Below, in pieces: positions 27,882 to 35,516 of a DNA stretch of 64,000 nt; the stretch's first letter is position 1, and every line of letters starts with the position of its first letter. A program made the position numbers and the translations under genes. Source of the stretch: DASXZH01 sp036502005 (GTDB lineage: Bacteria; Armatimonadota; Fimbriimonadia; Fimbriimonadales; Fimbriimonadaceae). The stretch lies in the NCBI GenBank assembly GCA_036502005.1, contig DASXZH010000082.1:1-64000 (forward strand). The letters run 5' to 3'. The notes below the pieces were generated by a model. It made no database searches. It was not told where the DNA came from and saw only the letters and a list, made by a program, of their open reading frames with translations.

Positions 27882-28315
27882 ACCTCAACATGTTCGGATG
27901 TAAGAAATACAAAAAGCTGTCGTTTGACCAGCGAGATAGGGAGTTAACTCCCGGCGAAATCGCGTTCATGGGAGCGCATGAAGAACGATGCGAAGAGTGC
28001 GCCAGAAGCATGGAATCCGCCTCGTTTGCCCTCGATGCCCTTCGCGGCGAATTCATGGAACCGGTACCCTGCCCCAACTTTGAATCGAAAGTCATCCGGC
28101 AATATAGAATTGAATCTAAGCGGGCCAGTCTTCGCTACTGGTCGCCTGCAGTCGTTGGCGCCGCAGTGGCTGGCCTCGTGGTATTGGCCGCTATGCAGAT
28201 GATCGCGCAATCTTCGCAATTGCCATCTTTTAAGGTACCGACAGGTGAAGCAAGGCTATCTAAACCGGCGATTCCGAACTTGGATTCGCTTGATTTTCAT
28301 AAATCCTGGCAATGA
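27878..28315 (+). CDS. Zinc-binding (ZAS-type) anti-sigma factor with one membrane segment
   Basis: 145 residues from the ATG that overlaps the sigma stop (ATGA). The cytoplasmic N-terminal part has AHEERCEEC, the His-x3-Cys-x2-Cys motif of zinc anti-sigma factors. One membrane helix (WSPAVVGAAVAGLVVLAAMQM) lies near residues 87-107, with a short outer tail. The expected role is to hold the sigma factor until release. An upstream in-frame start at 27857 exists but lies inside the sigma gene. Confidence 0.85.
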   Translation: MNLNMFGCKKYKKLSFDQRDRELTPGEIAFMGAHEERCEECARSMESASFALDALRGEFMEPVPCPNFESKVIRQYRIESKRASLRYWSPAVVGAAVAGLVVLAAMQMIAQSSQLPSFKVPTGEARLSKPAIPNLDSLDFHKSWQ

Positions 28316-29895
28316 GTCGCAGTTGGCGGGCGTTATTAGGCGCCGCCGTCGGGGCCCTTATCGTCCTGATACTTCATCCCGTTTCCAGGCCTTTTATTCT
28401 TACCTGTCTCACCCGATGGGGCACGTCGAGAACTTTCGATCGCTCAGATCTTATCCTTCAAAATCATGGCGTTTTGCGGGAGCCCACGAACCTGGTCGAA
28501 GCCAGCTTATGGATGGAAGCGGGGGCAGATCAAACCTCGCCTTTGACGGCTGACCAATTAAAAACGCTGCTTCATGTGGCGTCCTACGCGGCTCAACAAG
28601 ACCCGGATAACGCCTTTTGGGAACAGATGAAGGCCGTCTTTCACTACTCCTCGTCCAAGCTGCCGACGATTAGCGCCCCCAAAAAGATCGAATATACGAA
28701 AGAGTTTTTGGAAGATTGGCGCAAGGCATCCAATCGCTCAAGATGGGACGACTATCAAACACGCAGACTCGAAGAGATACAAAAGGAGCTTGCTTCCGAA
28801 GCCGGCTCGAATGCTGCTTGGCAATTCGCTGCGGTCTACCCACTTCGTGAAAGCGGCTCCGCCAAAAGGATTGTAGCGGTAGCTCGAGATCTCCTTCGCG
28901 GCCTTGATAATGCGTCAAAAGAGTCCATGCTGCTTCGTTACGAGATTCTGATGAACGGAAAGCTTATAAGGGATGGCAGCAGATCCGTCGAAATCGGATC
29001 TCTGGGGGCCACCCTGGTGGAGATCAGCAGCTATCCCAAGGAAGCGATCGGAGATCTTTCGCCGCATCCCATGGTGCTGGCCCGCATTGCGTTCTTTAAC
29101 ACGCTCATGCATTTGGGGCTGCGGGATCAGGCGCACACCGTTCATGAAGTTTTTAACTCGAATGATGGTTGGCTGGCCTTTACCAGAGAATCCGATCTCG
29201 GCGTTAGCACGCGCCGAATCCGAGAAGCTTCCATCGTGACCATCGGGCTCCCAGGAGCATTATTGGCAATATCGCTGGTGGGAGGGTTGTTCTGGGGAAC
29301 CAGCACTCTTATGAAACGAAGGCCCGAGTTGCTGAAGGTGGTCGAGCCCCCTCTGGCGCCCGCCCTCGGCATCATCCTGGGCGTTCTCGTTTATTGGGCG
29401 ACTGGCTTGATATTGGCTTCCGTGGCCATCATCGCTTGTTTCGGATTCCTTGCTTTCACGCCCGTCCACGAGCGAAAGCGCGCCCCCGAGCAGTTGGGCC
29501 TCGTTTTTGAACTAACGGTGTTCGTCCTGTCGTGTATGTTCTGTGCGCTGCTTGTAGCGCTCTTTATTGGCTTGAGCACCCCTGGCTGCCAGGTTCTACC
29601 ATTCTTGAACGTTCCAAAGGATTACTATGGCGGCTCAACCCTGCTGGTGGGTCTTGGCGGCATCGTCCTTGGTTTGCTACTGCTCGCCGCGCCTTCGTGG
29701 GCTTTAATTCAGCGGATCCCAACTCCGGTGGTGGTTCTCATGGCGCTGAAACAGTTTGGGCGGGGGATTTTTTGGGGCTGCCTTGCGCTGGCGATTATTG
29801 CAACTCCTCTTTGCGTCGCGTCCGACCGATATTTGCAGGCCCAGCTTGGGAAGGTTGTCGGAAACGAGCCGCTTTATTATCAAGTTAGCCAGTAG
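28312..29895 (+). CDS. Unknown membrane protein, third gene of the sigma/anti-sigma operon
   Basis: 527 residues. One N-terminal membrane helix (LLGAAVGALIVLILHPV), then a ~280-residue soluble, helix-rich region with TPR-like character (ASLWMEAGADQ, LLHVASYAAQQDPDNAFWEQM, FFNTLMHLGLRDQAHTVHEVF), then about seven further helices (from IVTIGLPGALLAISLVGGLFWG to FWGCLALAIIATPLCVA). I recognise no family. It overlaps the anti-sigma gene as ATGA, so it is made from the same transcript and is the obvious candidate for the sensor or target of the regulon. Confidence 0.8.
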   Translation: MSRSWRALLGAAVGALIVLILHPVSRPFILTCLTRWGTSRTFDRSDLILQNHGVLREPTNLVEASLWMEAGADQTSPLTADQLKTLLHVASYAAQQDPDNAFWEQMKAVFHYSSSKLPTISAPKKIEYTKEFLEDWRKASNRSRWDDYQTRRLEEIQKELASEAGSNAAWQFAAVYPLRESGSAKRIVAVARDLLRGLDNASKESMLLRYEILMNGKLIRDGSRSVEIGSLGATLVEISSYPKEAIGDLSPHPMVLARIAFFNTLMHLGLRDQAHTVHEVFNSNDGWLAFTRESDLGVSTRRIREASIVTIGLPGALLAISLVGGLFWGTSTLMKRRPELLKVVEPPLAPALGIILGVLVYWATGLILASVAIIACFGFLAFTPVHERKRAPEQLGLVFELTVFVLSCMFCALLVALFIGLSTPGCQVLPFLNVPKDYYGGSTLLVGLGGIVLGLLLLAAPSWALIQRIPTPVVVLMALKQFGRGIFWGCLALAIIATPLCVASDRYLQAQLGKVVGNEPLYYQVSQ

Positions 29896-29903
29896 GGGAA
29901 ATA

Positions 29904-29973
29904 GTCTAAAGTCGAAAGTCGAAAGGCGAAAGGCGAAAGTCGAAAGTCGAAAGGCGAAAGGCGAAAGTCGAAA
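29904..29973. repeat. Heptamer array (GTCGAAA/GGCGAAA), single arm
   Basis: Ten consecutive 7-base units: GTCTAAA then GTCGAAA and GGCGAAA in doublets. It starts 8 bp after the preceding stop codon. I could not find an inverted partner nearby, unlike most other arrays. Confidence 0.92.
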
Positions 29974-30549
29974 GGCGGATGAGCCCTTCCCTTTGCACCC
30001 GGGGAGACTGTTCCACTCGGAGAGGGTTCAAGGGGGAAACCTGACCCATGGTTTGTGCGAGCGGGTAACCCTTTTAGCAGGAGGGAGAAGAGTTGGGATC
30101 ATAGCCATTAAGCTAAGGAACTATTGCTTACGCAAAACCCTTCATCCCTCTCGGGCGGAGGGGTCGGTGAGTCCGCGAACCGGGGGAGGTCCCGAAGAAA
30201 CCATCTTGGAAAAGGGTGTTCCATGCTTAACTTAATGGAAATAAGGATTGGGATGGGGGGTGGTCGTTGCTAGTCCCCGATTACTTGCCTGCTTCCCAAA
30301 ACAGCGTGATAGAAACTACGGACCGAACCCCCAAGCAAGTTCGCTCAGTCGATATCGCATATCACCCACCTCCAAAGCCCCGAAGCGGGCGAAATATTAT
30401 AGCGAAGGGGCGAAGTCTGTGCCGCCTAGAGCGGCCAGACGAAGCCTGGTAATCGCACGGCCGCCTAATAAGGGCAAATCGGTAAACCAAGCCGCGCAAC
30501 TTGTTGCCGGCGAAAGTTTATCGATTTGCTCCCGCGCCATAATCCAGTC
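29974..30549. repeat. Spacer with dispersed repeat R4 (GTGAGTCCGCGAACC type)
   Basis: No gene seen in 575 bp. The segment at 30149-30203 contains CCCTCTCGGGCGGAGGGG, GTGAGTCCGCGAACCGGGGG and AGGTCCCGAAGAA. The reverse complement, nearly base for base, occurs inside rhaB at 40370-40425. The rest (30240-30549) has no feature I can support. Confidence 0.8.
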
Positions 30550-32904
30550 ATGCTCGAAATCCAACCCTGGACCACTAAACGAGAGAAACTCCTTGCCCGA
30601 CTCCGCGCCGAGCCCGAGCTTCCCGACTGGTGCGAGCTTCACACGCAGTTTGTGGACGACTTGATTAGAAGCGTCTGCCAATCTGTTCTGGACTCCCATT
30701 CAACGTCGCCGCCCATCTCGATTATTGCCACCGGAGGCTATGGCCGTCGAGAACTCGCGCCCTATTCCGATATCGACCTCACCGTCGTTCCGTTGCAGGA
30801 AGCCGCCCCCGGGCTCGATGCAACCGTCCGCGACCTGTTTCGAGCTCTGCACACAGCCATCGGCGGCGGCCTCAAGCTTGAGGTTGGTTACGCCTACCGG
30901 CTAGTTAACGATGCTCCCGGCCTCGATGAAAAATCCAGAACCGCCTTGCTCGACGCGCGGCTTGTCTGCGGCTCCGAAGAGCCTCTCGATGCCCTTATGG
31001 AGCTCTTTTGGAAGACCTTCCCTATCGCAGAATTTTTGATTTACAAGCTTGACGAACGAAATGCCAACTTTACAAAGTTCAACGATACGCCGCTTTGCAC
31101 CGAGCCGCAACTGAAGGAAGGGGCCGGCGGCTTGCGCTGCTTTCAAACCGCAAACTGGATTCGGATGGCCATCGGCGAAAGGCCGGCAAGGCGCAAAAAA
31201 GCTTACTCGTGGCTGCTTCAACTCCGAAATCAGCTTCACTTAGTGGCGGGCAAAAGACAGGATCTCCTTTCGCGACAACGCCAGGCCGAAATCGCCGATC
31301 TACTCAACCGCGATGTTTACGAACTCATGTCGGAGTGCGCGGCCTTCTCACTGGAGCTTTTTTCCGAGTTCGAGGAAGCGCGGATCCGGCTTCATGAGGC
31401 TCGTTTTTCTTTGGGAGGTGGCATTACGGCCATTAGGGGCGAAGCCCGGGCGATGGAGTTGGCGGAGACAAGCTCAGCCGCGGCGGGGATCGCTAAAGCA
31501 ACGCAGATGGGCCTTGTCGTCCCAAAACAATTTATTGCAACCTCCGGAAAAATAGAGGGCTTGGAGGCGCTTGCCGCCATTTCTTCGGGCGAGTCGGCGC
31601 TCCGAAACCTGGAGCATTCCGACTTACTGGAGCAGCTCCTACCAGAACTCACCCGATGCAAAACGCTAATGCCACGCGACTCGCACCACAAGTTCACCGT
31701 CTATGAGCACACCCTGCGTGCCGTGCGATTTCTGGAGGAGATTGATCCGAAAACCTTTCTCGGTGCTTTAAAGGCTTCCCTTCCCGATATCTCGGTTTTG
31801 TATCTGGCCTTGCTCCTCCATGATGTGGGCAAAGTTGACCAATCCCGACCGCACAGCATCTCCGGGGCTGAGATCGCCCGGGAACTATGTGCGCGTTGGG
31901 GTCTAACCGAATCCGTTTGTGAGGACGTCGAATGGCTTGTTCGAGAGCACCTCACCATGGCCCATTTTATGGGCATGAGGGACATTCTGAACCCCCAAAC
32001 TGCCGACGAGTTTGCGCAAGTCGTTGAGCGGCAGGAGCGGCTCGATATGCTCACCTTGCTCACTTTCGTGGACATTTCCGCCGTCTCCTCGGAGGCCTGG
32101 ACTCCGGCCCAGGAAAACTTCCTCTTGGAGCTCCACAGAAGAACCAGCGACCTGCTTCACGGTTCATCCGGGCTCCCGGAAGATCCCTCCATCTACCGGA
32201 AGCGCATCCTGCGCGAGCTTCGAAACGAACCCGTTTCCGAAACCGACATTCAAAACTTTCTGGACAGTATGCCCGCCTACTACCTGGCGAGCACGCCATC
32301 TAATCTGGTTCGGCTGCACATCCTCTATGAGCAAACCGCCCGTTCCGGCGAACCCGTCATCGAGATCCACAACGAACCTAGTTTGCAAAACAGTGAGCTC
32401 ACCGTTTGCTGTTTGGACCGCCCTGGCTTGCTTAGCCAGATCCTGGGCGTGGTTTATGCGTTTGACCTTGGCATACACGCGATAAGGGCTAGCACCACCA
32501 ACAGTTCGCCCGCCGTGGCTCTGGATACCCTGAACATAAGCTTTGGGGGGCGGCCTCTACCAACCGCAACCGCGAACCAGGTTCTGCGGGCTTTAAAAGA
32601 ATCTTTAGGCGGCCTGCGCGATTACGAAGACATCCTTCGCGAGAAGGGCAAGGATCCCGAAAGAACCCAACAGACGTTCAGCTACAGCTTCTTGGAAGGT
32701 TCGCCGTCGATTTTAGAAGTGCAAGCGCCCCGCGGTCGCGGCATGGCATTTCGCATCTCCCGCTTGCTTGCCAGCAAGGGATGGAATATCAACGCGGCAA
32801 GGGTGGGGCAATGGGCCGGCCGTGGCGCCGCTGCGTTTTATATTTCCGGCGAGAATGGAAAACCGATTACGAGGGTGGAAATTGATGAGGCGATGAAGGG
32901 ATAG
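30550..32904 (+). CDS. glnD: GlnD-like bifunctional uridylyltransferase / uridylyl-removing enzyme
   Basis: 784 residues (E. coli GlnD has 890). Nucleotidyltransferase domain: ATGGYGRRELAPYSDIDL with metal-binding Asp74/Asp76. Next a helical region, an HD hydrolase domain (LYLALLLHDVGKVDQSRPHS and VREHLTMAHF), and two C-terminal ACT domains (LTVCCLDRPGLLSQILGVVYA; APRGRGMAFRISRLLASKGWNI). It senses glutamine and modifies PII. ATG at 30550 is preferred to a TTG at 30526. No glnB/glnK or amt gene is in the window. Confidence 0.93.
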   Translation: MLEIQPWTTKREKLLARLRAEPELPDWCELHTQFVDDLIRSVCQSVLDSHSTSPPISIIATGGYGRRELAPYSDIDLTVVPLQEAAPGLDATVRDLFRALHTAIGGGLKLEVGYAYRLVNDAPGLDEKSRTALLDARLVCGSEEPLDALMELFWKTFPIAEFLIYKLDERNANFTKFNDTPLCTEPQLKEGAGGLRCFQTANWIRMAIGERPARRKKAYSWLLQLRNQLHLVAGKRQDLLSRQRQAEIADLLNRDVYELMSECAAFSLELFSEFEEARIRLHEARFSLGGGITAIRGEARAMELAETSSAAAGIAKATQMGLVVPKQFIATSGKIEGLEALAAISSGESALRNLEHSDLLEQLLPELTRCKTLMPRDSHHKFTVYEHTLRAVRFLEEIDPKTFLGALKASLPDISVLYLALLLHDVGKVDQSRPHSISGAEIARELCARWGLTESVCEDVEWLVREHLTMAHFMGMRDILNPQTADEFAQVVERQERLDMLTLLTFVDISAVSSEAWTPAQENFLLELHRRTSDLLHGSSGLPEDPSIYRKRILRELRNEPVSETDIQNFLDSMPAYYLASTPSNLVRLHILYEQTARSGEPVIEIHNEPSLQNSELTVCCLDRPGLLSQILGVVYAFDLGIHAIRASTTNSSPAVALDTLNISFGGRPLPTATANQVLRALKESLGGLRDYEDILREKGKDPERTQQTFSYSFLEGSPSILEVQAPRGRGMAFRISRLLASKGWNINAARVGQWAGRGAAAFYISGENGKPITRVEIDEAMKG

Positions 32905-32913
32905 CGGCATCCT

Positions 32914-33112
32914 GCATTCGGCCTTCGGCCTTCGGCATTCGGCCTTCGGCATTCGGCATTCGGCATTCGGCATTCGGCATTCGGCATTCGGCATTCGGCA
33001 TTCGGCATTCGGCATTCGGCATCGGCATTCGGCATTCGGCATTCGGCATTCGGCATTCGGCATTCGGCATTCGGCATTCGGCATTCGGCATTCGGCATTC
33101 GGCATTCGGCAT
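32914..33112. repeat. Heptamer array (GCATTCG), about 28 units, left arm
   Basis: Nearly perfect GCATTCG units with four GCCTTCG variants at the left end and one 6-base unit (GCATCG, near 33018) that shifts the phase. It begins 9 bp after the glnD stop. An inverted remnant (AGGCCGA, AAACCGA, ATGCCGA, AGGCCGC) lies at 33213-33240, 100 bp on. Confidence 0.95.
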
Positions 33113-33212
33113 AGAAAAAGATTCAGCCACGTGCGAAATGGCTCGCTAAAATGAGGCGAGTGTAAAACTTTCTGCCCCAAAGGCCGAGGGCGGAAAACCT
33201 AAGGCCAGAAAG

Positions 33213-33240
33213 AGGCCGAAAACCGAATGCCGAAGGCCGC
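33213..33240. repeat. Heptamer remnant, right arm to the GCATTCG array
   Basis: Four degenerate units that read as the reverse complement of GCATTCG/GCCTTCG. They lie just before the TrkA-type gene pair. Confidence 0.7.
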
Positions 33241-33274
33241 GGGCCGTCCCCGGGGTATATTCTCCTTTGCCCCT

Positions 33275-33727
33275 ATGAAGGTCGTTATATTCGGTTGTGG
33301 CCGGACAGGCTCAACCCTTGGATTGCAGTTGGCTTCTCGCGGCCACAGCGTCACCATTATCGAGCAGAACCCCTTGGCTCTTCGCCGTCTCGGCCAGAAC
33401 CATGGTTGCCAAATTGTCATTGGAAGTGGCTTGCAGGATGACATCCTGGAAAGCGCTCACATCAAAAGCGCGGATGTGTTTTTCGCCCTCACCAGGGGCG
33501 ATAACACAAACATAATGTCCGCTCAGTTAGTGAAGCTGAAATACAATGTCCCGAAGGTCTGCGTCAAAGTCGCCGATCCGTTGCGCGCGGAGGCTTACCG
33601 AAAGTTGGGCTACTTCTGCATCACTCCCAGCGCACTCGCCGCCGGAATGATGCGCGATTGGATTATTGAAGAGCCTTTCGCCAGTATCGACCAATACAAC
33701 GTTCTGTACAAGGAGCTTGAGGTTTAG
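33275..33727 (+). CDS. TrkA-N (RCK) domain protein
   Basis: 150 residues from MKVVIFGCGRTGSTLG, the Rossmann GxGxxG of RCK/TrkA-N domains. The rest is a single NAD(H)-binding domain with VIGSGLQDDILESAHI and FALTRGDNTNIMSAQL. An earlier ATG at 33227 would put repeat DNA in the reading frame. Such proteins gate K+ transport. The next gene is a second TrkA protein 2 bp later, so they probably form a hetero-oligomeric ring. No TrkH/KtrB channel is in the window. Confidence 0.88.
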   Translation: MKVVIFGCGRTGSTLGLQLASRGHSVTIIEQNPLALRRLGQNHGCQIVIGSGLQDDILESAHIKSADVFFALTRGDNTNIMSAQLVKLKYNVPKVCVKVADPLRAEAYRKLGYFCITPSALAAGMMRDWIIEEPFASIDQYNVLYKELEV

Positions 33728-33729
33728 CC

Positions 33730-34398
33730 ATGTACATGGTCATTGTCGGCGGGGGAAATGTTGGCTACAACCTTGCCAAACGCTTATTGGATTCGGGCCA
33801 TGAGGTTTTGCTGCTCGAGCGGGATAGCGGCCAAGCGGGCCGGCTCTCAACGCTGCTGAACGAATCGAACGTGATGCATGGCGATGGGTGCGAAATGCTC
33901 ACCCAAAAGGACGCCGGCTTTGGCCGGGCGGACGTGGTTGTTGCCGTTACGGGCGAAGACGAGGATAACCTTGTCATCTGCCAAATGGCCAAGCTCGTTT
34001 GGAATGTGAACCGCGTTTTGGCACGCGTAAACGACCCATCTCATAACGAGATTTTCCAGAAGATGGGCATTGATGACACGGTCAGCGCCACTGGAATCAT
34101 CTTCGCTCTGCTCGAACAGCAGATCTCGCCGGATGTGATGCTGCCCATCGGAGCGCTAGCTAAAGGCAACATCGAAGTTATCGAAGTTGAACTCGGCCCT
34201 CGTTCGCCGGTGATCAACAAGCGCGTGCGCGATTTGCCGCTCCCTCCTCAGACCAACTTTGTGTATATCATTCGTGATGAACAGGGAATCCAGGTGGACG
34301 GCGACACGGTTCTGCACGCGGATGACATGCTTGTAGCCTTAGTCTCTTATGAGCACGCCGAGGATCTTAAGCAAATGTTGTCGCCTATTAAGGTTTAG
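33730..34398 (+). CDS. trkA: TrkA-type protein with N and C domains
   Basis: 222 residues. N domain: MVIVGGGNVGYNLAKRL and VMHGDGCEMLTQKDAGFGRADV, with GEDEDNLVICQMAKL. Then a TrkA-C domain at ~140-222 (IEVIEVELGPRSPVINKRVRDL, DTVLHADDMLVALVSYEHAEDL). It regulates potassium uptake by nucleotide and ligand binding on the cytosolic face. It follows the N-only paralogue by 2 bp. Confidence 0.9.
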   Translation: MYMVIVGGGNVGYNLAKRLLDSGHEVLLLERDSGQAGRLSTLLNESNVMHGDGCEMLTQKDAGFGRADVVVAVTGEDEDNLVICQMAKLVWNVNRVLARVNDPSHNEIFQKMGIDDTVSATGIIFALLEQQISPDVMLPIGALAKGNIEVIEVELGPRSPVINKRVRDLPLPPQTNFVYIIRDEQGIQVDGDTVLHADDMLVALVSYEHAEDLKQMLSPIKV

Positions 34399-34410
34399 GC
34401 GTTTTCTGGA

Positions 34411-34770
34411 TTAAAACTCCCTCTCGTGCGGTGCCATATTCTGGCCGCGGGTTGCCGCATCGATCTCCTTTATCTTCTTAATGCTGTACCCAAAGGTGAC
34501 GCAAGACGCGGCTAACAACAACGCGTAAAGGATTGGTTCAAATCCGAAGTAATAATGTGAACCAGTCATCGAATCAACTGAGAGCTTTGCCTCACCGATT
34601 AAGGTCTGAACGGCCAGTATGGCCGAGATGCCACAGTAAAAAATCGGCTTAATAAGGGTGGGGCGCCGACTGGCGAGCAGAACTGTTGCGGCCAGACCAA
34701 CTAAACTAACGAGTAGTTGCAGAACGCCAAATGCTGAATCCAACCAAGCAGGTTCCTTTGCCCAAAACAT
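34411..34770 (-). CDS. Small membrane protein of unknown function
   Basis: 119 residues. A strong AAGGAGG ribosome site lies 7 bp before the ATG. Three hydrophobic helices (LQLLVSLVGLAATVLLA, IFYCGISAILAVQTL, ILYALLLAASCVTFGYS) and a charged C-terminal tail. Family not recognised. Convergent with trkA. Confidence 0.75.
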   Translation of the reverse strand: MFWAKEPAWLDSAFGVLQLLVSLVGLAATVLLASRRPTLIKPIFYCGISAILAVQTLIGEAKLSVDSMTGSHYYFGFEPILYALLLAASCVTFGYSIKKIKEIDAATRGQNMAPHEREF

Positions 34771-35516
34771 TGCGGCCTCCTTTATAAATACAGTGTAACA
34801 GCTGAGTTCGATTAGTTCACACTTTTAGTGGCCTGAATCAGATAGATTACAGCGGCCTGTTAAGCTTCAGGTCAAGGCTGAGAAATGGCAGATAAGTTCA
34901 ACTGGTTTCTTCCGTCGCGAAGCTTTGTAGTGCGTGGAGCTTGCTCACACTCAAATTAGGAAGCTTGCTTCCGCGCATGCCCCAAGACTCGATGATTGAC
35001 TTTGTGAGCTTTGCGTCTTTGTGAAATTCCGATCCAACCCAAATAGTCAACACCGCTAGTTTTAGCAAGCAGAAATCCGATGAGAAAGCTCTGGACCTTC
35101 TACGTCCCTGCGAGCCCCTTCGCAACACAACTAACATTCAATCAACATGCCGCTTTGACTTAGCGATCTTTTCGCCTTCGCGTCTCGCATCTTCGCGACT
35201 TCGCGTGAAACTCCGATCCGGTCCAGATTGTAAGCACCGCTGCTAGCCTTAGCAAAGAAGAAACCCGATAAGAAAATCTCCGTGCCCTCTGCGCCTCTGT
35301 GTGATCCGCTAAAAATCAATTCAATATGCGAGCTCCGCGATCTTTGCACCTTCGCAACTTCGCGTGAAACTCCGATCGGACCCAATAGTCAATGCCGCTA
35401 TCCTTAGCAAGCAGATATCCGATGAGCAAAATGTCTGTGCCCTCTGCGTCTCTGCGTGAAACTCCGGTCCTGTCCGAATTGTCAACAGAGCTCAAAGCCT
35501 CTGTGTGACCCCTCCG
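34771..35516. repeat. Repeat-filled 745-bp spacer: R2 copy 3 and tandem CTCTGTGTGAAA-type units (R5)
   Basis: R2 copy at 34914-34976 (CGAAGCTTTGTAGTGC, GGAGCTTGCTC, GGAAGCTTGCTTCC). Then about three imperfect tandem units of 90-175 bp from ~34995 to 35510. Each contains a CTTTGCGTCTTTGTGAAA- or CCTCTGCGTCTCTGCGTGAAA-like part, ACTCCGATCC, CACCGCT and TTAGCAAGCAGAAATCCGAT. No gene seen. Confidence 0.8.

Noticed and set aside
26979..33112. CRISPR arrays
   Set aside because: The repeats are 7 bases with no spacers between units, and no cas genes are present.
32713..33180. Long minus-strand frames of repeated MPNAECR over the GCATTCG array
   Set aside because: A 7-base repeat without stop codons is open in all frames and gives a 7-residue period; no start signal or non-repeat domain supports a gene.
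35131..35385. Minus-strand frames in the R5 repeat field
   Set aside because: They consist of translated repeat DNA and end arbitrarily; no signal or known domain.
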